This document shows, piece after piece, positions 53,504-61,960 of a DNA stretch of 64,000 bases (positions are counted from its first letter, which is position 1; every line of letters begins with the position of its first letter). The position numbers and the translations under genes are program-made. Below the pieces are notes generated by a model. That model made no database searches and was not told the DNA's origin. It was given only the letters and a program-made list of their open reading frames with translations. Source of the DNA: Devosia equisanguinis (GTDB lineage: Bacteria; Pseudomonadota; Alphaproteobacteria; Rhizobiales; Devosiaceae); the NCBI RefSeq assembly GCF_900631955.1, contig NZ_UZWD01000004.1, positions 368,836 through 432,835 of the forward strand, read 5' to 3'.

Positions 53504-55786
53504 CTAGGGCGTGTGCCGCCGGAGAGAGTCCCAAGCCTCCCGCCCCAGCACCAGCTTGGCCCCGGCCTCAAGTCGGGCCTCCTTGACGGCGCCGTTCCAG
53601 CGCAACGCGAGGGTCCTTGCGGTCCCCGAGAGCAATGCAACCTCCACCGGTCGCCCAGCCTCCCAGGCGAGATCGAGGGTAATGTTGCCCCGCGCCCGTA
53701 GCCCGCTGACGCGCCCTTTCGGCCAGGCCGACGGCAGCGCCGGCAGCAGCGTGATCAGCCCCTCACGCGATTGCACCAACATTTCCAATATTCCCGCCGC
53801 GCCACCGAAATTGCCATCGATCTGGAACGGCGGATGCGCGTCGAACAGATTGCGATAGCTGCGCTCGGGGCTGAGCAGCAGCTTGAGCACGTCATGGGCG
53901 CGTTCGGCCTCGCCTAGCCGAGCCCATAGATTGAGCCGCCAGGCAATGGCCCAGCCGGTGGCCTCGTCGCCACGCAGCTCCAGCGACGTCTTTGCCGCTG
54001 CCGCCAGCGCCGGCGTCTGATCGGGTGCAATCTGCTGGCTAGGATAGAGTCCATAGAGATGAGAGACATGCCGGTGATCCCGCTCGGGAGCATCGAGGTC
54101 CCAGTCCTCCAGCCATTCCTGCAATTGCCCACCCCGGCCGATGCGGTCAGCCGGCAGACGGTCCCGTGCCGCACGAGCGGAGTCTTGCAGACCACCCGTC
54201 GCACCAAGCTGCTGACTGGCGGCCAGATAGGCGTCGAACAGATCGCGCAATAGCTGGCTATCCATCGCTGGTCCGGCACAGACCGAGCTGCCATGGGGGT
54301 GCTGGTTCTCCGGCGATAACGTGGGCACGGTGACGAGAAAGTCTGTGCCGGGCAGGGGCTGCAACATATCGAGAAAAAACTGCACCGCCCCTTCGAGCAG
54401 CGGCAGCAGCTGCCGCGCCAGCGCCTCGGGGCGGCCGGCATAGACCGCATGGTCCCAGGCCTGCACGCAGAGCCAGGCCCCGCCCATCGGCCATAGCCCC
54501 CATTGCGACCCATCGACCGGCCCGGTGGCGCGCCAGAGATCGGTATTGTGATGCAGCACCCAGCCGCGCGCCCCATAATGGGCCCGCGCCATCTCTGCCC
54601 CGGTTGCCGCCACGCCCTCGATCAGCCCGATGAAGGGCTCGAAACATTCGGCCAGATTGGCCGGGTCGGGCAGCCAGTAATTCATCTCGACATTGATATT
54701 GGCGGTATATTTGCTGCCCCAGGGGGGGCGGGTCGAGCGGTTCCATATCCCCTGCAGATTGGCCGGCTGCCCGCCTGGCCGGCTCGATGCCAGCATCAGA
54801 TAGCGCCCGTATTGCACGTAAAGTGCCGCCAACCCCGCATCGCCCCCTTGGCCGAAACCGGCAATGCGCTCGTCGGTCGGCAATGCATCCTGCCCCGGCC
54901 CCAGATCGATTTCCAGGCGGCTGAACCGCGACTGGTGCGCCGCAATATGGTCGGTCCGCAGCGCCTCATAGGATTTGACTGCTATCGCTTCGCGCCGCGC
55001 GGTCAGGGCCGCATCCACATCGCCGTCGACCTTATCGAAACGGCGGAACGAGGTGGCGATATCGAGCGTGATCAGGGCGGCATCGGCGCCCCGCACCACC
55101 AGCCGCCGCCCGCGCCGTTCTGCCCGGCCGCCCTCGACCCGCAAATCGAGCCCGATGCCCAGGCTCAACGCTCCATCCACGCCGTGCTCGCCGAAATTGC
55201 GCCCGCGATAGTCGAGCCTTGGGTCCTCCCCATCCAGCCAGTCGCCCGGTTGAGGACTGTCAAGCCAGATCTCGAAGCTCAACGCCCCAGGTTTACTGCC
55301 GGCGAGCCGCAGCACCAGCAAGTCGTCTGCTGCCGACACGAAGCATTCTCGCGAAAACACCGCGGCATCGTCGCTGATGCCGGTGCTCAATAGGGCATAG
55401 CGTGTGGTGGCGATGGCGGTCTCGAGGTCGAGCGCGCGCCGATAGCTCCCCGGCACCGCCTCGTGCTGGAATTCGATGAAGAGATTGCCGGCTGACTGAT
55501 AGCTCATCTGCGCATGCGGCCGAGCCAACAGCGTCCTATCGGCCAGCGCTTCGGCCTCTTTGTAGCGGCCCTCGAACACCAGCTGTCGCACCGTATCCAG
55601 TGCCGGTAGTGCCGCGTCATGGATGGGTTGATAGGGCCCGCCCGACCACAGCGTCGCCTCGTTGATCTGGATATCCTCGCGCCCCACCCCGCCATGCATC
55701 ATGGCGCCCAGCCGCCCATTGCCCAGCGGCAGCGCGTCGGTCCATTCCACAGCCGGCCCGCGATACCAGAGGCTGTTTCGGGTCAT
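53504..55786 (-). CDS. Glycoside hydrolase family 95 (alpha-L-fucosidase/galactosidase type)
   Basis: A 760-residue enzyme. The opening LWYRGPAVEWTDALPLGNGRLGAMMHGG and QINEATLWSGGPY are typical. The GH95 active-site regions are present: NINVEMNYW (two Asn and the substrate pocket), GQLQEW (general-acid Glu) and DGNFGG (Asp). The ATG at 55786 has GGAG upstream. No signal peptide is seen, so it would act on imported oligosaccharides. GH95 members cleave alpha-1,2-fucosides or alpha-L-galactosides. It stands alone, divergent from the iron-type importer operon. Confidence 0.92.
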   Translation of the reverse strand: MTRNSLWYRGPAVEWTDALPLGNGRLGAMMHGGVGREDIQINEATLWSGGPYQPIHDAALPALDTVRQLVFEGRYKEAEALADRTLLARPHAQMSYQSAGNLFIEFQHEAVPGSYRRALDLETAIATTRYALLSTGISDDAAVFSRECFVSAADDLLVLRLAGSKPGALSFEIWLDSPQPGDWLDGEDPRLDYRGRNFGEHGVDGALSLGIGLDLRVEGGRAERRGRRLVVRGADAALITLDIATSFRRFDKVDGDVDAALTARREAIAVKSYEALRTDHIAAHQSRFSRLEIDLGPGQDALPTDERIAGFGQGGDAGLAALYVQYGRYLMLASSRPGGQPANLQGIWNRSTRPPWGSKYTANINVEMNYWLPDPANLAECFEPFIGLIEGVAATGAEMARAHYGARGWVLHHNTDLWRATGPVDGSQWGLWPMGGAWLCVQAWDHAVYAGRPEALARQLLPLLEGAVQFFLDMLQPLPGTDFLVTVPTLSPENQHPHGSSVCAGPAMDSQLLRDLFDAYLAASQQLGATGGLQDSARAARDRLPADRIGRGGQLQEWLEDWDLDAPERDHRHVSHLYGLYPSQQIAPDQTPALAAAAKTSLELRGDEATGWAIAWRLNLWARLGEAERAHDVLKLLLSPERSYRNLFDAHPPFQIDGNFGGAAGILEMLVQSREGLITLLPALPSAWPKGRVSGLRARGNITLDLAWEAGRPVEVALLSGTARTLALRWNGAVKEARLEAGAKLVLGREAWDSLRRHTP

Positions 55787-55900
55787 GATGGGTCTCCTCG
55801 CTGCCGGTTCGTTGCGGCCGGTTCGGCGCAGTGCACTCTTGTTGATTCCGCACGCCGCGACCAGCCCCGCCGCATGGCGTCGCTGCGCGGCTTTCAATGG

Positions 55901-55915
55901 TGATATTGACAGTCA
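55901..55915. promoter_or_regulatory. IRO-like box (TGA-N9-TCA), candidate RirA site
   Basis: TGATATTGACAGTCA is an exact TGA-N9-TCA box and contains TTGACA, a perfect -35 hexamer. It lies in the 285-base gap between the GH95 gene and the divergent iron-type importer operon, about 157 bases before the ATPase start. Apart from this and the site at 55949 I see nothing else in the gap. Confidence 0.5.
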
Positions 55916-55948
55916 TGTTAAAGCGGTGCATGTCCCGCCCAGATTTTT

Positions 55949-55963
55949 TGATAGTTTCAGTCG
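55949..55963. promoter_or_regulatory. Near-match IRO-like box
   Basis: TGATAGTTTCAGTCG differs by one base from TGA-N9-TCA and shares TGATAGT-NNN-AGTC with the box at 50051 in front of the other iron-type importer. Confidence 0.45.
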
Positions 55964-56071
55964 ACTTATTTTCCGGGGAGATGCATCGGTGCACGCTTTC
56001 GATCATGGGCAACCAGTCGCCGTCATCGCCCCCTTCGGGCAGCCATTCCTGGCCGGCCTGGAGCGTGAAGC

Positions 56072-56878
56072 ATGAGTCGGCTCGAAACCCTCGGTCTCAG
56101 CGCCGGCTATGGCGACGTCACCATTCTCGATGGTGTCGATCTCGTCATTCCCGACGGGCAGGTGACCGTGCTGATCGGCCCCAATGGCTGCGGCAAGTCC
56201 ACCCTGCTCAAGACCATGGCGCGCATCCTCAAGCCGCAGCGCGGCCATGCCCTGCTCGATGGCAAGTCCATCCACGCGCTCAATACCCGCGCCGTCGCCG
56301 CGGCGCTCGGGCTCCTGCCACAGGGCCCGGTGGCGCCCGAAGGGCTCACCGTTCGCGAACTGGTGGCGCAGGGGCGCTTTCCGCATCAGTCCTTGCTGCG
56401 CCAATGGACCCGCGCCGATGAGGATGCGGTCGATAAGGCGATGGCCATTGCCCGGGTCGCCGATTTCGCCGACCGCGCCGTCGATACCCTCTCGGGCGGC
56501 CAGCGCCAGCGCTGCTGGGTGGCCATGGTCCTGGCCCAGGATACCGATCTGATCCTCCTCGACGAGCCCACCACTTTTCTCGACCTCAAGGTGCAGGTTG
56601 ATCTCATGGACCTCTTTGCCGGCCTCGCCCATGACCATGGCCGCACCCTGGTCATTGTCCTGCACGAACTCAGCCTCGCCGCCGCCTATGCCGACTATCT
56701 GGTGATGATGAAATCCGGCCAGGTCGTCGCCGCTGGCGATCCGCAAGCCATTTTCACCGCCGCGCGGCTCAAGGAGGTCTTCGATCTCGATGCCAGCGTA
56801 TTGCGCGATCCGGCCAGTGGCCGCCCGGTCTGCGTGCCCTTCGGCGCCCGCCGCCGCATCGCTGAGGCCGCGCAGTGA
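56072..56878 (+). CDS. Iron-siderophore-type ABC importer ATP-binding protein (FecE type)
   Basis: A 268-residue ATPase. Walker A GPNGCGKST is at 36-44, signature [17 protein letters not shown], Walker B LILLDEPTTFLDLKVQ, H-loop VLHELSLAA. The sequence TMARILKPQRGHALLDGKSIHAL is typical of siderophore ATPases. It is the first gene of a six-gene operon and overlaps the next gene by GTGA. Confidence 0.93.
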   Translation: MSRLETLGLSAGYGDVTILDGVDLVIPDGQVTVLIGPNGCGKSTLLKTMARILKPQRGHALLDGKSIHALNTRAVAAALGLLPQGPVAPEGLTVRELVAQGRFPHQSLLRQWTRADEDAVDKAMAIARVADFADRAVDTLSGGQRQRCWVAMVLAQDTDLILLDEPTTFLDLKVQVDLMDLFAGLAHDHGRTLVIVLHELSLAAAYADYLVMMKSGQVVAAGDPQAIFTAARLKEVFDLDASVLRDPASGRPVCVPFGARRRIAEAAQ

Positions 56879-57897
56879 CCGCCGCCGATGCCGTCACCGT
56901 CGAGCGGCATCCGCTGCGCGCCATTTCCGGCGTGCCGCTGCTGCTCCTGGCCCTGGTTGCGGTGTTTCTCCTCCACATCGCTGTCGGCGCCAAGCCGCTG
57001 GCCGTGACCACCGTCATCGACGCGCTGATCCATTTCGATCCCACCAATTTCGACCACACTATCGTCCGCAATCTGCGCCTGCCGCGCGCCGTCATCGGCC
57101 TCGTCGTCGGTGCCAGCCTGGCTTTGGCCGGCGCTTTGATGCAGGGGGTGACGCGCAATCCGCTGGCCGATCCGGCCTTGCTCGGCCTCACCTCCGGCGC
57201 CGCCTTTGCCGTAGTGGTGTTCACCTTCCTCTTCGGCGCCGCAAGCCTCGCGGTCGTTCCCTGGGTGGCCATGGGCGGCGCGCTCGGTGCCGCTACACTG
57301 GTCTATGCCATTGCGCGCCTCGTGCCCGGCGGTGCCACCCCGCTCAGCCTCACCCTTTCAGGCGCCGCCATCGGCGCCTTTCTCGGCGCCATCATCTCAA
57401 TCGTGCACCTGCTCAGCGAAGACACGTTCGACAATCTGCGCGTCTGGCTCACCGGCGGCCTCGCCGGGCGCGACATCAATGTGCTCTTTCAGGTCGGGCC
57501 CTTCATGGCGCTGGCCCTGATCGCCGGCGTGGTGCTGGCCTCGCGCGTCACCACTCTCGCCATGGGTGATGAGGTGGCGCAGGCCCTTGGCGTCAAGACC
57601 GGCCTGCTCAAGGCCCAATTGCTGGCCGTCATTGTTGTGCTCACCGCCTGCTCGGTGGCGCTGGCCGGTCCGCTCGGCTTTATCGGTCTGGTTATCCCCC
57701 ATATGGTGCGGCTTTATGTGGGGTCCGATTATCGCTGGATCGTCCCCTATGCCGCCCTGGTCGGCGCCATCTATCTCATCTCCGTCGATATCGCCGCCCG
57801 CCTCGTCATTGCCCCGCGCGAAATCTCCACCGGCATCATCACCGCCATGATCGGCGCGCCGCTCTTCGTCCATCTCGTGCGCCAGAGGACCCGCTGA
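56875..57897 (+). CDS. Iron-siderophore-type ABC importer permease (FecCD type), first
   Basis: A 340-residue permease starting with GTG inside the ATPase stop (GTGA). RNLRLPRAVIGLVVGASLALAGALMQGVTRNPLADPALLGLTSGAAFAVV and GPLGFIGLVIPHMVRLYVGSDYRWIVP identify the FecCD family. It should pair with the second permease as a heterodimer. Confidence 0.93.
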   Translation: MTAADAVTVERHPLRAISGVPLLLLALVAVFLLHIAVGAKPLAVTTVIDALIHFDPTNFDHTIVRNLRLPRAVIGLVVGASLALAGALMQGVTRNPLADPALLGLTSGAAFAVVVFTFLFGAASLAVVPWVAMGGALGAATLVYAIARLVPGGATPLSLTLSGAAIGAFLGAIISIVHLLSEDTFDNLRVWLTGGLAGRDINVLFQVGPFMALALIAGVVLASRVTTLAMGDEVAQALGVKTGLLKAQLLAVIVVLTACSVALAGPLGFIGLVIPHMVRLYVGSDYRWIVPYAALVGAIYLISVDIAARLVIAPREISTGIITAMIGAPLFVHLVRQRTR

Positions 57898-58964
57898 TGC
57901 CTGCCGTCAGCCCACCCCGCCATCTCATCCTGCGCAGTTCGGGCGAGCGCCTGGCCCTGCGCCTCCCACTGCGCGCCCTTCTGGCGCTCTGCGGCCTCGT
58001 CATCGTAATCCTCCTGGTCGCCGGCACCAGCCTTGCCACCGGCACCTATGGCGTGGCGCTGGGCGAGGTCTGGGAAACCCTGCGCGGCCTTTCGATTTCG
58101 CGCGCGATCGACAATGTTGTCTGGGAGTTTCGCTTCCCTCGTACCCTCGCCGCCATCCTTGCCGGCGCGATGATGGCCCTGTCCGGCGCCACGCTGCAAA
58201 ACGCTACCCGCAACAGCCTGGCCGATCCTTCCCTGGTCGGGGTCAGCCAGGGCGCTGCGCTTGCCGTAGTGTCCATGACCGTCCTCCTGCCCGGCGAGGC
58301 CGTCGCGCTGCGCCCCTGGGCCGCGTTTGCCGGCGCTGTACTCGTGGCGCTGGCCATCCGCTCCCTCTCCCATACTCGCCAGGGCGGCAGCGCCATTCGC
58401 TTCATCCTCATGGGCATTGGCTTGTCCGCCTTCATTTCCTCGATTACCTCGGCGCTGATCACCTATGGCAAGATCGACAATGTCATGGCGGCCTTGGCCT
58501 GGCTCTCGGGCTCCATCAATGCCGCCACCTGGTCCGATGTATGGACATTGGCGGGCTGGTCTGCGGTTCTCTTTCCCGTGCTGCTGGGCCTTAGCCGCAC
58601 CATGAGCGCGCTGCGCTTCGGCGATGCCAGCGCCGTCGGCCTCGGCGCCCCGGTGGCGGTGACGCGCAATCTCCAACTCGCCCTCGCCGTCGGCTTTGCC
58701 GCTATCGCCACTTCCGTGATTGGCCCGCTGGGCTTTGTCGGCCTCATTGCCCCTCATGCCGCTCGGCGCCTCGCTCCATCCGGCGTTGGGCTGCATCTGC
58801 TGCTGACGGCGGGGATCGGCGCCTTGCTGGTGCTCACCGCCGACCTTATCGGCCGCGCCGCCTTCGCGCCCATCCAGATCCCGGCAGGCCTGCTCACTGC
58901 CCTCATCGGCGTCCCCGTCTTCGTCGTGCTGCTGATCCGCGGCCGCCCTGCAACCTCCACCTGA
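57897..58964 (+). CDS. Iron-siderophore-type ABC importer permease (FecCD type), second
   Basis: A 355-residue permease coupled to the first by TGATG. FRFPRTLAAILAGAMMALSGATLQNATRNSLADPSLVGVSQGAALAVV and GPLGFVGLIAPHAARRLAPSGVGLHLLL are the family regions. Two different permease genes are characteristic of FepDG/FhuB-like siderophore systems, unlike the one-permease importers at 39957 and 47840. Confidence 0.93.
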   Translation: MPAVSPPRHLILRSSGERLALRLPLRALLALCGLVIVILLVAGTSLATGTYGVALGEVWETLRGLSISRAIDNVVWEFRFPRTLAAILAGAMMALSGATLQNATRNSLADPSLVGVSQGAALAVVSMTVLLPGEAVALRPWAAFAGAVLVALAIRSLSHTRQGGSAIRFILMGIGLSAFISSITSALITYGKIDNVMAALAWLSGSINAATWSDVWTLAGWSAVLFPVLLGLSRTMSALRFGDASAVGLGAPVAVTRNLQLALAVGFAAIATSVIGPLGFVGLIAPHAARRLAPSGVGLHLLLTAGIGALLVLTADLIGRAAFAPIQIPAGLLTALIGVPVFVVLLIRGRPATST

Positions 58965-58985
58965 TCCCACCAGGAGACCATCGCC

Positions 58986-59969
58986 ATGCTGTTCCGCTCC
59001 CTTATTGCCACGACGCTCCTCCTTGCCGCGCTGGCCGGCCCCGCCTTCGCGCAGGAGACCCGCTCCTATACCGCCGCCAACGGCACCTTCGACATTCCCG
59101 TCGCCCCGCAGCGCATCGTCGCCCTCAACGACCAGATCGTTGCCCTGCCGCTCTACGAGCTTGGCGCCCATGTGGTCGGCAGCGCCGGCCGCATCGATCC
59201 CAAAGGCAAGCCTTTCATGCGCGGCGGCATGGATACGCTGGGCATCGATTATGCCAATACCGACATCGCCTTTGTCGGCACCTTCGACACTCTCGATGTC
59301 GAAGCCATCGCCGCCCTGCAGCCCGATCTCATTATCGGCGGCCCCTATACCGATCCGGCCGTGGCCGAGCAGCTGCAGAAGGTGGCGCCCACCCTCATCG
59401 TCAACAACAACGAACTGGGTATTATCGAAACCCTGCGCGCATTCGCCGATATCACCGGCCAGGCCGGCAATTTCGAAGCCCGCCTCAAGCGCTACCAGGA
59501 TAATGTGGCCCGCACCCGGGCCTATCTCGAACATTCCGAGGACATTTCGGTCACCATGACCTTCGTGTTTCCAGAAGGCGCGCAGATGTGGGTCTATCGC
59601 CACAATGGCAATCTGGGCGCGGTGGCGCAGGTAGTGCGCGATCTTGGCTTTAAGGAGACCGCCGCCATGCAGGCGCTGCCCGCCAATGAGGGCACGATCA
59701 GCCCCGAACTGATCCAGATCCTCGATGCCGATTTCATCTTCGGCTTCTATCGTCAGCAGCCCGACGCAACCCCGGCCACCATCCGCGCTGCTTATGAGAA
59801 ATTCGCGCCCGGCTTCTGCGCGGCGCTGACCGCCTGTCGCAACGGACAGTTCGTGCTGCTGCCGGGCCCCACTTTCGGCCCGACCATGACCGGGTTGGAG
59901 CTGACGCTGGAGCTCATCGAAAGCCAGCTTGCCGCGCGGCCGTTCACCCCCTTTGTCGAAGCCGAGTGA
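58986..59969 (+). CDS. Iron-siderophore-type periplasmic binding protein, copy 1
   Basis: A 327-residue protein with a signal peptide ending PAFAQ. The mature start ETRSYTAANGTFDIPVAPQRIVALND is nearly matched by the paralogue at 60941. A Cys pair near the C-terminus (PGFCAALTACRNGQ) is also shared. It lies 21 bases after the second permease gene. The ligand is probably a ferric siderophore. Confidence 0.9.
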   Translation: MLFRSLIATTLLLAALAGPAFAQETRSYTAANGTFDIPVAPQRIVALNDQIVALPLYELGAHVVGSAGRIDPKGKPFMRGGMDTLGIDYANTDIAFVGTFDTLDVEAIAALQPDLIIGGPYTDPAVAEQLQKVAPTLIVNNNELGIIETLRAFADITGQAGNFEARLKRYQDNVARTRAYLEHSEDISVTMTFVFPEGAQMWVYRHNGNLGAVAQVVRDLGFKETAAMQALPANEGTISPELIQILDADFIFGFYRQQPDATPATIRAAYEKFAPGFCAALTACRNGQFVLLPGPTFGPTMTGLELTLELIESQLAARPFTPFVEAE

Positions 59970-60895
59970 TGGGCAAGCACGTCTTCTGCACCGATCTCTG
60001 CCTGGCACTGGGCGAGCCCCTCGCCGGCACCGGCGATACGCCGGAGCGCGCCCTGCTGCTGGCCTGGCCGCGGGGCAAGTGGCGTGTGCCACGCTGGCAG
60101 TCCGCCGACATGTCGCCCGAGCTCAGCGCCGCCATCCATGACGCGGCCATGTCCGGGCTCTATATCGGCCTCATCGACAAGGTAGAGGCGCCTGAAAGCC
60201 TGCCGACCCTGCATGCCCAGCCTGAAAACGTCTATGCCAGTTTCGATGACGAAGCCGCGCTGATCGCCGCCATCCGCAATTATGTCGACGGCATCCTGTT
60301 CGCCGGCACCAGGGATACGCGCCGCACTATCATCTGCTGCACCGACAGCCGGCGCGATGCCTGCTGCGCGCGCTATGGCTTTTCCACCTACAAGGCGCTG
60401 GTCGCCGCCGCCGATCCAGCTCTTTTCAACATCGTGCAATGCACCCATATCGGCGGCTGCCGCTTTGCCGCCTCGCTGGTGGTCATGCCGCAGCGCCAGC
60501 GTTATGGCCGCATGACCGCCGAGCAGGCCCCCGCCTTCCTGTCCGCCCTGGCGCGCGACGAGCTTTACCTGCCCGCCTACAAAGGCCGCACCGACCGTCA
60601 CGAGGCCGAACAGGTCGCCGAACTCGCCGCCCTTGCCTGGGCGTCCGAGCGCGGGCAGGTGCTCAAATCCGTAGCGATTACCGGCGCGATTCCAGAGGCC
60701 CCAATCGAGGGCGCGGCACTCAACCTGACGGCCCATCTGCCCCAGGCGGCACTCGCCATCAGCCTCACCGCCCGCAGCTTCTACATGCAGGGCAATTGCC
60801 AGATCGTCGCTGATAACGAGGGCGAGGACAAGCTGCGCTGGTGCCTCGCCAGCGTCACGCCCCTGCCGTTTTCCCCCCTTTCAGGCCCCACCTGA
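59969..60895 (+). CDS. Sucrase/ferredoxin-like (Suc_Fer) Fe-S protein
   Basis: A 308-residue cytoplasmic protein of the thioredoxin-like [2Fe-2S] Suc_Fer family. Candidate cluster ligands are Cys123, Cys124, Cys132, Cys133, Cys158 and Cys164, in CCTDSRRDACCARYG and CTHIGGCRFA. Its ATG overlaps the binding-protein stop (TGATG), so it belongs to the importer operon. A role as electron donor or reductase releasing iron from the imported siderophore is plausible but unproven; FhuF-type reductases have a different motif. Confidence 0.85.
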   Translation: MGKHVFCTDLCLALGEPLAGTGDTPERALLLAWPRGKWRVPRWQSADMSPELSAAIHDAAMSGLYIGLIDKVEAPESLPTLHAQPENVYASFDDEAALIAAIRNYVDGILFAGTRDTRRTIICCTDSRRDACCARYGFSTYKALVAAADPALFNIVQCTHIGGCRFAASLVVMPQRQRYGRMTAEQAPAFLSALARDELYLPAYKGRTDRHEAEQVAELAALAWASERGQVLKSVAITGAIPEAPIEGAALNLTAHLPQAALAISLTARSFYMQGNCQIVADNEGEDKLRWCLASVTPLPFSPLSGPT

Positions 60896-60940
60896 TCCAA
60901 CTCAAACAAGGGTCGTTTGCGGCCCGCACTGGAGCCTTTC

Positions 60941-61906
60941 ATGCAGTTCATCCTCAAATTAGCCGCGGTGGCGGTTGTGACGGCGCTATCGCTGTCGCCG
61001 GTGCTCGCCCAGGAAACGCGCAGCTTTACCGATGATACCGGTCGCGTCGTTGATATTCCCGTCGCTCCCCAGCGCATTGTCAGCCTACACGACAGCGTGC
61101 TGACCATACCGCTGCTCGAACTGGGCGTCCTCCCGGTCGGCAGCCACGGTCGCACCACCGAAGAGGGCAAGCCCTTCATCCGCTCCAGCAACGTGCTGAC
61201 CGGCATCGACTTCGACAATTCCACCATTCATTTCGTCGGCAACCTGCCCGCCGATGTCGAGGCGGTGGCCGCGCTCGAGCCCGACCTAATCCTCACCACG
61301 CCCTGGCAGACCGCCGGCCTCGAGCAGCTCGAAACCATTGCACCCACGCTGGTGCTGGACTCGGGCAAGCGCGACGCTTTCGGCATGCATTCCGTTCTTG
61401 CCGACGTCACCGGTACCCAAGATCGCCTGGCCACTCTCGATGCGCGCTACCAGAGCCAGATCGCGCAGATCAAGCGCCTGATCGACACCAGCTCGATCTC
61501 CGTCAGCATCATGCAGGGCGTCAACGGTCAGTTCGCTGTCTGGCACACCTATGGCACGCTGGGCATCGTGCTGCGTGACGCCGGCTTCGTCTTTCCCGAC
61601 CGGGTCAACGCCATTCCCGAAGGCACCAACGAGCTTTTGAGCGCCGAAGCTCTGCCCGAACTCGATGCCGATTTTGTCTTCGTCACATATCGCACTGACG
61701 CGCTGGAAACTCCGGCCGATGCCATGAAATATCTCGAAGAGGTCGTGCCGGGCTTCTGTGATTTCCTCTTCGCCTGCCGCGCCAACCAGATGATCGTCAT
61801 GCCGCGCGAGGAAGCGTCCTCCGCCTCCTATTACGGCCTCGGCGTCATGGCCTACACCGTCATCTCCCAGATTTCCGGTCGCCGCTTCGAGCATAAGCCG
61901 GACTAG
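60941..61906 (+). CDS. Iron-siderophore-type periplasmic binding protein, copy 2
   Basis: A 321-residue binding protein with a signal peptide ending PVLAQ. ETRSFTDDTGRVVDIPVAPQRIVSLHD and the PGFCDFLFACRANQ segment show it is a paralogue of the protein at 58986. GGAG precedes the ATG at 60941. It sits 45 bases after the Suc_Fer gene and is the last gene of the operon. Two receptors for one channel would widen the ligand range. Confidence 0.9.
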   Translation: MQFILKLAAVAVVTALSLSPVLAQETRSFTDDTGRVVDIPVAPQRIVSLHDSVLTIPLLELGVLPVGSHGRTTEEGKPFIRSSNVLTGIDFDNSTIHFVGNLPADVEAVAALEPDLILTTPWQTAGLEQLETIAPTLVLDSGKRDAFGMHSVLADVTGTQDRLATLDARYQSQIAQIKRLIDTSSISVSIMQGVNGQFAVWHTYGTLGIVLRDAGFVFPDRVNAIPEGTNELLSAEALPELDADFVFVTYRTDALETPADAMKYLEEVVPGFCDFLFACRANQMIVMPREEASSASYYGLGVMAYTVISQISGRRFEHKPD

Positions 61907-61936
61907 GTTCCGCGGTCCGCTCGGATGATTGAACGG

Positions 61937-61960
61937 GGCGCTGTCCGGCCGGTCAGCGCC
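61937..61960. terminator. Hairpin at the end of the iron-type importer operon
   Basis: GGCGCTG and CAGCGCC form a perfect seven-base-pair stem with a ten-base loop. It overlaps the last codons of the convergent glycoside hydrolase gene. Confidence 0.5.

Noticed and set aside
55906..55934. TTGACA at 55906 as a complete sigma-70 promoter for the iron-type importer
   Set aside because: No acceptable -10 hexamer lies 16-18 bases downstream, so only the overlapping IRO-like box is reported.
57771..60092. A 773-codon open frame on the minus strand opposite the siderophore permease and binding-protein genes
   Set aside because: The sense strand encodes clear FecCD and FecB proteins with coupled starts; the antisense product is low-complexity Gly/Ala/Asp/His sequence.
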